In this document: piece after piece, positions 32,106-42,517 of the stretch | Numbering within the stretch: the stretch's first letter is position 1 | How the letters are laid out: every line of letters starts with the position of its first letter | Assembly (NCBI GenBank): GCA_026770025.1 | Contig: JAMXDE010000007.1 | Coordinates: 1,240,001 to 1,304,000, forward strand | Length of the DNA stretch: 64,000 bases | Reading direction: 5' to 3' | DNA from: Craspedostauros australis | Taxonomy: Eukaryota > Bacillariophyta > Bacillariophyceae > Mastogloiales > Achnanthaceae | Notes under the pieces: model-generated | Database searches by the model: none | The model's input: the letters and a program-made list of their open reading frames with translations, nothing else | Told to the model about the DNA's origin: nothing | Position numbers and translations under genes: made by a program

Positions 32106-34436
32106 TTACGAAGTCGTCCCCATGAGGAACGTCAGCATTTCATCAAAATTGTCCCCGAGCAGTTCGTACGCCTTGATGACCTTCTGCAGAGGGAAGCCGT
32201 TCATCGTCAACTCTTGCACGATGGCGGGGTACTCTTCCGCTGCTGTGCTCATCAGACTCGTGCCGGTGGATGCATCGTCCAAGGATGCCACCGCGGAAGC
32301 TGCAGATGGCATCGATGCGACGGACGCAGCTGCCGGAGGGATGCTGATGCTGCTCGTTGGTGCCATGGAGTGCGCCTGCGATCGGAAGTCACCCAGCCCC
32401 AACGACGACGATGATGGGAATCTGGGACCTCCTGCAATTTTCACACCTCCTGTCGACGGCGCGGCGGCGACAGCAACGATCGGTGGTGGTTTGGATTCGC
32501 CCGTGCGGTGCTTGGAATCACCTCTGGAGGAAGCGTTCGCCTGTTGCTTCAAACCGCTGGTTGTCTGCGAGGCCCGCAGTGACTGCTCCAACACTGCTTG
32601 CTCCATTTCGAAATACGTCGCGTCTGCATCTGACAAGTTCAAGGCGCGCTGGCTATACATCTACAGGATGGCAGCGATCAGATTGATGAGTAGAAACAGC
32701 GTAACACAACGCAGTGCAGTGCAGAATAGTGCAGTGTAATATGGTGCAGCGACAACGATCGAAGCATCGACGCAAGCAATGGATCCGTGAGAATGGAACA
32801 GAGCAGAACTGTCAAAATCTTGGTACAGACATCAACAGAAGCGCCCGCAAGCCGCGCGCAACGTTGGAACTTACATGCTCCACGGAGAGGCTGCTTTCCT
32901 TGATGGTCCGCTGCAATTCGTCATCTTCCGACTTCTTCATGACGCGCTGCAGCTGCTCCTCATCCGCCGCTTCATCCGATGCTGCCACCGCCTTCGCCAC
33001 CTGCATCTTGTCGGCGAGGCCGGGCTGCAGCCCAGGTAGACCCAGTCCGAGACCTGCCGTGGGCACGAGCGGATCCACCACCGCGTTGTAATGATTGCCG
33101 TCGTGGTAGCTTAATCGAAGGGGTGCGTCGCCCGTCTTGTAGTCGGCGTGGAAGATGTTGATGGGGAGGGGTCCGTTGTCAGGACAGTACACCTCGACAG
33201 GTCGATTGAAGAGCTCGCTGATTGCCTGTATCTCCGGATTGTTTCCATGGACGCCATCCCGCCGTTTGCGCTGCACATACAGATCGAATGGTTCACCCGT
33301 CACGAACTGTGCGAAGTGCTGCTGATCTCGCTCCTGTCAATGGCGTTGATATGAGCATGAAATAGTGCCCAGCCGTTCCAGTTGTGCCAACGTCCAGTCG
33401 AAGCGAGAAGAAAGGCGAGCCGAGATGAGAATTGACTTCTGGAAAGTTTGCCGCCAACATGAACCGACATTGATGCCAACGTCCACGCCAACACTGCACG
33501 CGAGTGTCTCATGGTTCCAAACACAACTTGAATAACGAGTGCTCGTAAAAGTCCTTTTCATACACATACACACACCACATCGCAACACATGACATGACAT
33601 GATATGACATGACATGCCGAACTCACCATAAAGTCCATGCATTGGTTTCGTATTTGCCCATGCATGGACGGATCGCCGTACACCTGCAGACTCACGGCGC
33701 GGAACAGACAGTTGCCGTCGCCTTCCTGCGGACGAATCTCTAGGCCCCGCTTCTTGAGCTGCGTGGCAAAATCTTCATCGGACAGCATGAGATCCGTGCT
33801 GCTGACGCTGGTGCGGCTGGTGCGGACCGACGACGTGGGCGAGTGGTCACGCACATAGAGCCCCATCTTGCGTGCGGGTGGTTTGCGGTCGCCGACGTCG
33901 ATGGGTGGTGATTTTATTTTGGTGGATGCGACGGCGATGGAAGTCTGACCGACGGTTGTCGCGGTGGAGTCAAGCTGCTTTGTTCGTTTGGTTGCGCAGT
34001 CGGATGGCGCTTGCTTTGCGTTGGGCTGCAGTGGAGCTGATTTGCGCTTTCGGTCGGTGGATTCCGGCGTTTCGCGCTTTGCAGATGATGACTTGGCCTT
34101 CGTCTCTTTGCAGCCGATCGGTGATTCGCGAGATGAGTCGTCGTCCGTGGAACGTGTCGTCTCTTCGGGTATTGAGTCTCGATCTGGGTTGAGGCTGTCC
34201 TTGGCGTTTGCTCGGTCGGATGCACCGGCTCGTAGCTGTATCGCAGGCTCGTTAGAAACGGCGTTGGCAGCACCCGCTCTCTTCTTGACGGTTGGCTTCT
34301 GCAGGACGCTATCGCCCTTGCGCTTGCGTGAAGTTGTGTCGGTTGCCGGCCTCTTTTCTTCCGTCGCGTTGCTACTGCTGTCGTTCTCTTCTTCGTCGTC
34401 GGAATCTCCCTTTTTGAGCGGGACAAGGACTCGCAT
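32106..34436 (-). CDS. OTU-family deubiquitinase (OTUD5-like) with UBA domain
   Basis: Three exons: 34436-33627, 33333-32875 and 32660-32106. The donors are GTGAGT and GTAAGT, the acceptors TTGACAG and CCTGTAG, all phase 0, giving 607 aa. The first ATG in frame is at 34436. Residues 1-230 are Ser/Lys/Arg-rich and disordered with several basic nuclear-type patches. The OTU catalytic domain spans about 235-360: PQEGDGNCLFRAV (Asp240, Cys243), the HGNNPEIQAISELFNRPVEVY block typical of OTUD5, and GNHYNAVV (His351). A UIM-like helix (DDELQRTIKESS) follows, and the last ~40 residues are a UBA domain (NGFPLQKVIKAYELLGDNFDEML). OTU enzymes remove ubiquitin chains; UIM and UBA segments bind ubiquitin. 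All catalytic residues are present. Confidence 0.88.
33334..33626 (-). other. Intron 1 of the OTU gene with TGACA repeat
   Basis: This 293-bp intron splits the OTU domain between the catalytic Cys block and the ERDQQHFAQF block. Its first part holds an imperfect ACATG pentanucleotide repeat (33586-33616). Confidence 0.75.
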
Positions 34437-35691
34437 TTCGTTGCGTGTGGGGTTTTGCAACGATAGATGAGGAAGCTGCGAGATGCACTGTACTCTCTGG
34501 AGAGTATGTGCTGCTGTGGATCAGCCGTGATGGGGAATGAAACGGCGCTCCGAGTCTCCACGCTGCGCTGGTTGCAGTTTGTGTGTGTGGGCGAGTCAAC
34601 TCCTGTCAACTCCTGTTCGTTGGCCCTGTGCAGCTGTTGCGATGCTGGGAATGGACTTGCGGATTGTGAACGAAGTCTGAAGAACGGCTGTCTCCGAAAC
34701 CAATCAACACGGTCGCGGCAGCGAGAATGGAGAATGAGTTCTCTGGAGAGAGCAATCGAGAAAGAAGCGGCGCGCAGTCTCCGATTGGTTGTGCTTGTGC
34801 TTGTGCTTGTGGATGTGCTTGTTATTGTGGATGCAACTGTGACTCCTCTGTCTGTCTATTGATTACGAATGTGCTATCGCCAACCAGGGCGTCAAACTTC
34901 GTCCCACGGTCGCGGAGAGCAAGCTATGATACAAACTAGAGAAAGTGCTGCTCAGCTCAGCTCTGTCCTACTCGTACTCGTATCAGTGTTCGTACTCGTC
35001 CCGGTACTGGTGCACGTGCAGACCAAGAAACGTGGGATGTCGAGAATTCCTCCCAACAACTTTCTTGATGGATGCGCTCACGTCGCAAAAGGGTCGTTCT
35101 GCTCTTTCCGATTGGTTGCTCGTCCCTCTCTCTCTCCCTCTGTGTCTTTCCAACTCTCCTGGATCTGTGGCGCTTTCCAATGGATGTGCTGCCGAGGCGA
35201 TTGCTCTGGAAGAAGAAGGAGATGTGATGAATGGTATGGAGGTGTCTTGGTTGCTTCTTGGTTGTGGAGAGTAGCACAAGGCTGTTTGTGCTGGTCCGGA
35301 GCATGGTGTCCTCCTCTCTGCTCTCCTGTGGTTGCCTTTCCAAGCGTTCTCGCTCTCCGCGATTGCTGTCAGCATCGCGCGTAACGCTACACGAGAACGG
35401 CCTCTCTGGCATCATCGCCTGCCAAGAAACAACGATGCCAAGACGTGTCCTATGAGACTGTTATCGGACGTTCTTCATTTAATCTTGTTCAGTCAACGAT
35501 AAAACGAGATGTCACACACACAATTATCGACCACGACAAAACATGGTCACACGATGCCTCTCTCCGTGCAATACTGAGTTCACAGCACAACCGCTTCCGC
35601 AAACACTGATCTCCCACCATCCGTTGGCTGTTTCATGTCAGGTGGCGCAGATGCATTACTCCACGTACGACTATTATTCTCGGAGTCAACA
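34437..35691. other. No gene seen
   Basis: Short frames only. GT-rich stretches (34780-34830) and CTCT runs (35120-35145) look like low-complexity spacer. This is the upstream region of the OTU gene. Confidence 0.5.
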
Positions 35692-36234
35692 TCATTGATG
35701 CACATCGTACTCGTCTAACGCACGACACACCTCGTTGCACGTACAAGTGAGGCGCGGATCGATGCAGGCCGCATGTCGTCTCTGCGAGCATCGGCATGCT
35801 ATTCGTTTCAGTGCTTTTATAGATACAATTGGAATAACGGAATATGGGTCTAAATTGGTGTAGTTTATCATCTCTTTGGATGTTTCTGAATCACAAACGG
35901 AGGAGCTCATTTTGTGCGATTCGTTGTATGGGTCAGGTTGGTGCGCGGGCCAATGCAGCACGTCGTCGAGGAACATGGATGCGGCAGTGTCGATGACATT
36001 GGACGATGATGGTGCAAGCGGGACGTGGCGAGCATCGCTGCCGTCATCATCGTCGTCGTCGAAATGAATGCAACGCGTGTAGTGATATGAAGGGTCCAAA
36101 CCTTCACGCTTCGTATGCCATTGCAATCGTCGCCGCCGTTGGTCTGAGTGGATACGTGGAATACAATACTTACCAGATGTGAAGGTCGGATCAATATGAA
36201 TGTAGGAGTACAGATACGGATAGTGTGGGAATTC
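35692..36234 (-). CDS. Hypothetical protein, 5' end unresolved
   Basis: The minus-strand frame is open from a stop at 36235-36237 down to 35692 and reads like protein throughout: HYPYLYSYIHIDPTF, SDQRRRRLQWHTKREGLD, a run of six Asp, then an acidic middle and a Cys-rich end (CRCSQRRHAACIDPRLTCTC). No in-frame ATG occurs in the first third, so an upstream exon is expected, possibly entering through CTGAG at about 36233. A 30-bp GTAAGT...CTCAG stretch at 36144-36173 looks like a mini-intron but is also in frame and open. No family was recognised. Confidence 0.4.
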   Translation of the reverse strand, partial: EFPHYPYLYSYIHIDPTFTSGKYCIPRIHSDQRRRRLQWHTKREGLDPSYHYTRCIHFDDDDDDGSDARHVPLAPSSSNVIDTAASMFLDDVLHWPAHQPDPYNESHKMSSSVCDSETSKEMINYTNLDPYSVIPIVSIKALKRIACRCSQRRHAACIDPRLTCTCNEVCRALDEYDVHQ

Positions 36235-36273
36235 TCAGACCGCTCGCCCTCTCTCCAGTGGTTGCCTTGCGTC

Positions 36274-36906
36274 TTACACAAGCAACGTGGATTTGGGCGA
36301 GTCGAAAGTATCGGAGAAGGTGACAGTGTTGCGCTTCTTGTGCTGGACGATCATCTTTGGAATGTCTCTCCCTTTCTCTGCGTCGCGAAGCTTCTTGTCT
36401 CGCGACTGCTTTGCGCCTGCGCTGCGAGGGCTACCGCTGCGACTTCGGCTGCGTGCAGATTTCTTGCCCGCGCCGCTAGCACCGGGTTGCTGACTTGCCT
36501 CGGCCTCGGCGTCTCTCTTGGGCAGCATCTGAACGCGGAAGGGACCCATCTGATAGTTCTCGGGCAGCGGAGCACCAAACATCATGACGCATGCCTTCCA
36601 GCAGACGTCGGGCCGTTCGACGGTCCTGTCCGTGCTCGGCATGGACTCGATGGCCGGGATGGCCATGTCGAGAGGCGATTCCAACACCAGCGGCCGTTTC
36701 TTTTGCGGCGTGTAGAAGAAGCGACGATCCTTGCGCGCGAAGCATCGCTCGTAGTTCTTGTCTTCGTCGAACTGCGCGAGCTCTGCCAGCACTGCGTCGC
36801 GAACAGACGCGATCTTGCCGATGATGTTGTCGAAGATGTTCGGCGGGGTCCATGACGGCGCTCCCGTCAGGGAAGCGAAGGATTGGGACGGCAGGATGGT
36901 CACCAT
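36274..36906 (-). CDS. Hypothetical 210-aa protein with Arg/Ser tail
   Basis: The first ATG in frame is at 36906 (MVTILPSQSF). The N-terminal half reads as a folded domain (IFDNIIGKIASVRDAVLAELAQF, then CFARKDRRFFYTPQKKRPLVLESPLDMAIPAIES). The second half has a short RS-type stretch (KSARSRSRSGSPRSAG) and a basic, Lys-rich end. RS stretches are common in splicing and other nuclear proteins, but this one is short. The stop lies 40 bp before the next minus-strand frame. No named domain was recognised. Confidence 0.6.
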   Translation of the reverse strand: MVTILPSQSFASLTGAPSWTPPNIFDNIIGKIASVRDAVLAELAQFDEDKNYERCFARKDRRFFYTPQKKRPLVLESPLDMAIPAIESMPSTDRTVERPDVCWKACVMMFGAPLPENYQMGPFRVQMLPKRDAEAEASQQPGASGAGKKSARSRSRSGSPRSAGAKQSRDKKLRDAEKGRDIPKMIVQHKKRNTVTFSDTFDSPKSTLLV

Positions 36907-37536
36907 GGTTGCCTCCTCCACCTCGCGTCTTTCGTTTTCGCTTTCGTCTCTGTCGCCGTTGCGTGCTGCTGCGTCTCAACGACCGGGTCGTCCACCTCAA
37001 TGCGATCCCGTCTTTTGCGTTTGTTCGCATTCGATCACTCTTGTGCACAATCCAGTCGTTTCATTTTTATGCGCCTCCGCGAATTTCAACGATTCCCATC
37101 GCCTTGTTGCCATGGTGCATGCGCAGCAGACTAAACTTACACAGCGTGCCCCCTTGGGATCCGACAACAATCCCAACGTCGTGAGTTGCGCCAACGCCGC
37201 CACACAGGAGTTCAACCGAAGTTTTCCACATGCTCAAATGCGCCGAGATGTGCGCCATCTCCAAATTGTGACACCCGCTTGGCGCACCGTGTCTGTTGCG
37301 AGCAATCTTGCTTTTGGCGCGACTTGAGCGAAGGGCCGAAAAATCTTGGTTGTTCTTCATAGTAGTCTAACGTCATGAGAATAGAACTATGCGGTTTTGC
37401 GTGATGGGGCGAAGTGTTTCCAACGGGGTGTGGACCGCGACTCCAATTGTTGGGATATCTTCGTCCACTCATCCTTTCGCTCTCCACTGACTTCGAATCG
37501 ACTTCGAATCGACTTCAAATCTACATCATGACTACA
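36907..37536. other. No gene seen
   Basis: Only short frames on both strands. This is the spacer between the 210-aa gene's upstream region and the 3' end of the next minus-strand gene. Confidence 0.5.
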
Positions 37537-38406
37537 TCAATCTTGCGTGCAATAGGAAGGCGGGAGGAACAGTTTTTCGACATCCTCTACCTGCGATGTT
37601 GGCGCGTCGGTCATGTCTTCGTATTCCAACACATGAAACGATGCCTTCATGCTATGAAAGTACCACTGCACTGGCTCTCCCGTGTCCTTATCGGCGTAGT
37701 ATTCGATGAAGTCCGCCTTCGTCCATCCGCACACCTTAGTGGACGTGTGATGTTGCTGTGCTGTTGCGTGCCTGGGCGTCGTCTTGTTGCGTGTGACACT
37801 GCCGCTCACATCATCAATCCAATACTCGCCCGTTGGTGATGCACCCTTCAACCAATCAGGCCGGAGGATGCCGACAGGGAAATGAATCGATTTGCAGGTC
37901 TTGAGAGATGGATAGAAGTAGTAAGATTCGTAGTACGTGTCGTCATCGGGTGTGTGCTTCGCAAACGACAACTCCAGATCCCACAGTGTCGGCTTGCTTG
38001 TGTTGTCCAGAGATGTGATTTGGACCAGGTTCGCGCCGTAGATCCAATCGTAGTATGTGACGGCGATGGCCGTATCAACGCGGCTGTCCGCGTCCGGGAT
38101 ACGTCGTTGCACCACCTTCAAGCGATCTGGCCAAATTGGTGGTGGTCGATTCAAGCAGTCCTGCGTACTTGGCGGCGTTGACGTGCGCTGCTTCTGCATG
38201 AAAGGCTGCGCAATGGCAACCGGCTCTCTCATGTCACGCGTCGTCTCTGTCAGCTTCTCCGCCCAGCGACGTGTCGCCATGGAAGCAACTGTCCCCCTTC
38301 GCAGCGATATCATCGTCATTGGCATGCGCGTGGCGATGGTGATTGCCACCACGATGAGGCAAGGCACAACGATCAAGGCACATGAGTGCGCGTATGACAC
38401 CTTCAT
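37537..38406 (-). CDS. Secreted or membrane-anchored protein, 289 aa
   Basis: The ATG at 38406 opens with a hydrophobic segment (HSCALIVVPCLIVVAITIA, residues 7-25) that fits a signal peptide or a type II membrane anchor, followed by Arg/Met residues. The frame is open further upstream, but that part starts from TTG and has no protein-like pattern. The main domain (about residues 90-270) has IWPDRLKVVQRRIPD, TAIAVTYYDWIYGANLVQI, a Tyr-rich patch and EYWIDD, CGWTKADFIEYYAD and VQWYFHSMKASFHV. The spacing of aromatic residues suggests a beta-rich extracellular fold, loosely like ependymin-related proteins, but I would not assign it. No catalytic motif was seen. Confidence 0.6.
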   Translation of the reverse strand: MKVSYAHSCALIVVPCLIVVAITIATRMPMTMISLRRGTVASMATRRWAEKLTETTRDMREPVAIAQPFMQKQRTSTPPSTQDCLNRPPPIWPDRLKVVQRRIPDADSRVDTAIAVTYYDWIYGANLVQITSLDNTSKPTLWDLELSFAKHTPDDDTYYESYYFYPSLKTCKSIHFPVGILRPDWLKGASPTGEYWIDDVSGSVTRNKTTPRHATAQQHHTSTKVCGWTKADFIEYYADKDTGEPVQWYFHSMKASFHVLEYEDMTDAPTSQVEDVEKLFLPPSYCTQD

Positions 38407-39088
38407 AGTCAGTCGTAGCGTAGAGTAGAGAATAGCGGGGGATGTCGACCTTGAACCGGATGGTATTGTACCAAAGTCGAGGTGGAAGCAACACGAAGCC
38501 AGAACGAGAAAGAGTGAGCAACCTGAAACCGGAGATGGGGAACAGGCTATCCAAGTCTTGCTGGCGGCTGCAGCTGGTGGCGGGATTCTGATCTCCGGAA
38601 ACATCAGCTGCTGTCCTGTTGCTGCTGCGTCCTTGTCCTTCTCGGGCAGCAGATGTCCACCGCATGAGAAAAAAGTATCTTTCGCGGAGATTCTCATCGT
38701 CTCGCTCTGTGCCATGTCGTCGTCGCTCACCGACAAGCCGAAGGCTGCCTGTCACATGCAGCACTTCACGCCTCGTGCTGACGCGTATGGCGATGTGACG
38801 CCTGGAAAGCAGCGAGGCTTGAGCAGAAGCGCCACAGCAAGACGTGGCGCAGCGACGCAGTTTCTGAATTAGATCATGTTGTGAACGGATGAGAGCAGAG
38901 CGGAAGAGGGTGAAGTTGTAAAACTGTAGGTATTGTATTATAGAGTATTATATTATGTAATAGATGTATGCATGGCGATACATGTCCTGGAATGCAGGTT
39001 CATGTCCATGTATTGGACAATGTATTGGACGATGTATTGTGGAGTACTTTCATTTGAAGCACGGATAGTCAGCGTGTCACGCGCCACT
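38407..39088. other. No gene seen
   Basis: No sustained frame with coding character. TATTATA-type AT-rich DNA and a GTATTGGAC(A/G)ATGT repeat occur at about 38935-39035. Confidence 0.5.
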
Positions 39089-40141
39089 TTATTTGCTCCA
39101 CTTGTGTGGAAGCTCCGTGAGAAGGGCGTGCATGAGGTTGTGGTTGCGCCCTGCCCGCGCCAGCACATGAGGAAAGATGGACGGCGGGGTATCATCTCTC
39201 CGCATGATGGCGCGTCCTCGGCAATTGGCATCGATCCAAAACGTGAGCTCCTCGCGAAACGGCGAGGAGTACTGGAACGTGTTGGAATACAAAAAGATGC
39301 GTTGGAGACGGTGGTTGTTGTTGCGCAGACACAGGCACAGCTCTTGGATGCCGCAGTCGCCGATCTCGCACTGGCCCAGAGCCAGGATCCGAATCTTCGT
39401 GTCGAGCTCGTTGAGTGCGTGTTGGCAGAGGTAGTAGACTCCGGTGTCGCTTACGGGGTTGTTGGAGAGGATGAGGTGTTGCAACTCCTTCACGTTTGGA
39501 ATTCTCAACGCGAGCTGCTCTGCGACTTCCCATCGGATGGCATTGTCGTCGAGATCCACCGTCGCCAGTTGTGGACATCTGGTGAAGGCATCAAACAGCC
39601 TCTCCCAGCAACCCTGATCGAAGAGCGAGCCATCTTGCCCATTGGTCTTCTTCAGCTCAACAGACTTGAGCATTCCGAACCATTTGAGGTCGTGGAAGGT
39701 GGGTAGGACGGTGGCCAGCGCAGAAAAGACCTCGGGGCATCGTGGCATGTTGGAGCACTCCAGACGGTGCAACGACTTGATGTTGGCAAGGACTGACAGC
39801 AGCCTCTCAAAAACAAGGAAAGAGTCAGCGCCACCAAAGAGCGCAGCATCGCAACCCGCGTCTTGGTCACGCGACAATCTCCAAGTCACCTCAACGCGCT
39901 CCGCCACGATCTGTTTCTTCGTGTTGCCATCGCTGCCATCGTCGCGAATGGTTTGCAGCACGGTTTGCTCCCACAATGCCATGTCGCTGCTTGCGCGCAT
40001 GTTCTCGATCAAATCAGCCATGTCAATGCTGACCGCCGCATTGTGAAACAACGAAACGAACGAAGATGAGAATTCCTCACCGGACGGGCATCGAGTTGCG
40101 CCGCCGCCAATCGCAGTGATCTTGGATACCAACGCCGCCAT
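39089..40141 (-). CDS. Leucine-rich-repeat (RNI-like) protein, 350 aa
   Basis: The ATG at 40141 opens a single-exon frame. The second half contains LRR units of the ribonuclease-inhibitor type: QLATVDLDDNAIRWEV, LQHLILSNNPVSDTGVYYL, RILALGQCEIGDCGIQELC and LQRIFLYSNTFQYSSP, about 28 residues apart. The first part (30-130) is helical and may be degenerate repeats (SLHRLECSNMPRCPEV, DLKWFGML). LRR proteins bind other proteins, and there is no signal peptide or membrane segment, so a cytosolic adaptor is likely. No partner can be inferred from the neighbours. Confidence 0.75.
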   Translation of the reverse strand: MAALVSKITAIGGGATRCPSGEEFSSSFVSLFHNAAVSIDMADLIENMRASSDMALWEQTVLQTIRDDGSDGNTKKQIVAERVEVTWRLSRDQDAGCDAALFGGADSFLVFERLLSVLANIKSLHRLECSNMPRCPEVFSALATVLPTFHDLKWFGMLKSVELKKTNGQDGSLFDQGCWERLFDAFTRCPQLATVDLDDNAIRWEVAEQLALRIPNVKELQHLILSNNPVSDTGVYYLCQHALNELDTKIRILALGQCEIGDCGIQELCLCLRNNNHRLQRIFLYSNTFQYSSPFREELTFWIDANCRGRAIMRRDDTPPSIFPHVLARAGRNHNLMHALLTELPHKWSK

Positions 40142-40885
40142 CGTGACTGTGTCTTGGAAGGAGATTCGTGTGGGGTGAATTGGTATGATGTGTAGTGCTC
40201 GTGGAGGTATGGCGGTGCGGTCGGTTGCTTACTTCGCTTCTGCTCTGTTACGTTTGCTGATGCTGTTCTTGTTGCTGTTTATGATGTCTGGGCTGTTGCT
40301 CTTGTTCTTTGCTGGGAGCTTCTGCTGCGGATGTTTGGCTGATCGTGAAGTTGGACTCGGGGAGGCGCGGTGCGAAGATTATGACAACAACCGACCATCG
40401 GTATCCGAACCACGATCGTGCCTCTCACATCACCAGGCGAAAGCCGCACACGGACACAACAACACCACCTCTCTCGCTCAGCCTTGGTTGCGGTGTTCTC
40501 GTTGCGACCGCTCAAAAAGCGCACAAGGAAGAGAAAGAGAAGTACAAACGCAACATCCGCCACTGCTCTTGGTGTCAACGAAACCAGAACCCTGGAACAA
40601 GGTGGGAAAGTGTGCAGAACACGAGCGAAAAAAAACATACCTTCGCTGAGAAATGTGAGGTTGGCGGTTAATCAAGCGTTAACGGAGGTTCACGAAATGA
40701 CTGGGAAGACATCAACGGAAAGAACCCATGGTGCGAGCTCCGCGTCCTGGGCTGTCCGGCGTTAGAGAAAGAGAATAGAGAGTGGGCAGGGCGGCGTGTA
40801 GTCGTATGCAGTGACGAAGACTATCGCTTATTCTCTACTGGTTCCGTAATGATACGATGATCTGGTCTGTATCCATGATAGCTTC
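40142..40885. other. Weak frame only
   Basis: A 154-codon plus-strand frame (40185-40649) starts with a strongly hydrophobic stretch (LLMLFLLLFMMSGLLLLFF) and then loses protein-like character. I read it as chance, though a short membrane protein cannot be excluded. The region is the presumed promoter of the LRR gene. Confidence 0.3.
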
Positions 40886-41752
40886 CTACTTCTTCAACAA
40901 AGCATCCTTCTCATCGCCATCGGCCTTGTCGCCCTTTCCTTCTTCGATCCTCACGTAGCGTCCGTGGATGGGGTGAAAGACTCCAACCGGCGCGTTGCAG
41001 GAGGATGTGCGAGTGGTCATGCAGCGAAGCAAACGAAGACATCCGTAGCATCCCCAGATGCCCATCACACACGAGAGCAGCACGACGGTGACCACCCATG
41101 CGATGATCGTTGGCAAGCTCTTTTCGAGACCGTCGGCGGCGGCGTACACCACGCGAGTCAGCTGCATGGCGTCGGCTTGGCAGTTCACCTCGACGTGGGT
41201 GGATCCTGCCGGGATCTCGTCGAAGTACTGCGCGAGACGTTCTTGGATGACGGGGTTGTCGACCGCGTGGCAACGCGAGCCAACAGCGACGCACATATCC
41301 GGGAACAGCATGAGCTTGTCGGCGATGGTGTCGAAATCATCGAAGTCGTCGCTGCTGAAGGAGTCCCACGAATCGGAGCTGTCCATGAAGTTCTGAGTCA
41401 TGTTGAAGAACCAATGGAGCGGTTGAGGACGTCCAACAACGGTGCTCAACTCGTCTGAACAAAGATTGGGAGCGCCTTCAAATGACATCATTGCGGTCGC
41501 GGCATCGGCGCTCTCGTCTCCGAGCAGCGTGTTAGGTCCGTTGACGATGGTTTCGACTTTGACCTTGCGGAAGGTGAATTCACATGGCTGAAAGAAGGCA
41601 CCGTAGAATCCATGTGGCTCCTTGTTGGTGAGGCAGTCCTCGATGAGCTGGTTCTCCAGCTCGTGCGCTTTCGTGGTGAAGTCGACGTCGCGAGCGGCTG
41701 CAGAGGAGAATGCCAGGGCCAGAACGGTGGTTTTGAGGAAGAGTGGTGCCAT
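40886..41752 (-). CDS. Type I membrane protein, 288 aa
   Basis: The ATG at 41752 starts a clear signal peptide (LFLKTTVLALAFSSAAA, cleavage near residue 20). The extracellular part has six or more Cys and an acidic Asp/Ser/Phe stretch (DSWDSFSSDDFDDF). One transmembrane helix lies at about residues 215-239 (TIIAWVVTVVLLSCVMGIWG), followed by a Cys-rich juxtamembrane segment (CYGCLRLLRC), possibly palmitoylated, and a short charged tail ending KDALLKK. The two Lys are at the very end, not at -3/-4, so it is not a classical ER-retrieval signal. The family is unknown; surface or endomembrane location is inferred. Confidence 0.7.
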   Translation of the reverse strand: MAPLFLKTTVLALAFSSAAARDVDFTTKAHELENQLIEDCLTNKEPHGFYGAFFQPCEFTFRKVKVETIVNGPNTLLGDESADAATAMMSFEGAPNLCSDELSTVVGRPQPLHWFFNMTQNFMDSSDSWDSFSSDDFDDFDTIADKLMLFPDMCVAVGSRCHAVDNPVIQERLAQYFDEIPAGSTHVEVNCQADAMQLTRVVYAAADGLEKSLPTIIAWVVTVVLLSCVMGIWGCYGCLRLLRCMTTRTSSCNAPVGVFHPIHGRYVRIEEGKGDKADGDEKDALLKK

Positions 41753-42517
41753 GGTGATCGTGCAATGTGTGTTGTGTACAAGTAGAGTCGTGTGGAGTGC
41801 GTGTGTGGGATCGTTGTTTTCTTGAGATGTTGCTTATTTTGTGAGCATGTGATCAATCTTCTTTGCGCCATCGCTATTGCTTGCGGTCTCTTTTGTGTTG
41901 GTGTGTCGGACATCGAACACGATCCTTTGTTCCAGTTAGTTGTTGAATCCCACACAAATTGTGACCAGTTCCGCCCCCACGCACAAGACTCGATTCGATT
42001 GTTCTACCCTGTTCCTCCAGATTGGCCTAATTCGCCACGGTGTTGGGTCGAGGCATCCAATGCCCACGGGTCGTACCAAACGCCCTTCCTCCTGGACGAT
42101 CGCAGTCGCACCTCGTAGTCATGATTCTCACGATTTACCGCAAAAGGCAGAACCGTGGGCGCAGCAGTCCCAGATTTACTCGCTGCATGGTACTAGTGTG
42201 GCAGAGCATCGCCATCATAAATGTTGAGTTGAGATCGTGCATCCTCCAGTACCTCCTACTGGCTACAAGCTAAAAACATGAACGGTGTGGAGCGTAGATG
42301 GAGAGCATCTAAATTTAATCGTGGTGTACGTGTATGAGACGGTAGCATTGCGGCGATGGGGCTCCTTTGGCACGATTATCTCCGCCGGAGACAGATGGGG
42401 CGTTGGAGGCATGCGTCTTCTCGTTTGAGGCCCCGGCTGTTTTCACCCTCAGTCGGCGCACCACCCGCTCTTCCATTCATCACGTAGACGCAAATCCAAA
42501 GCTGAAAACCAACCCAA
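41753..42517. other. No gene seen
   Basis: A 108-codon plus-strand frame at 41792-42118 has no domain and is not called. Confidence 0.45.

Noticed and set aside
36234..36274. Joining the 210-aa gene to the downstream minus-strand frame by a splice at GTAAGA/CTGAG
   Set aside because: The phases do not match (the donor is phase 2, the acceptor frame needs phase 1) and the intron would be only about 44 bp.
38407..38736. 110-codon N-terminal extension of the secreted protein
   Set aside because: It begins at TTG, has no protein-like pattern and would bury the signal or anchor segment that follows the ATG at 38406.
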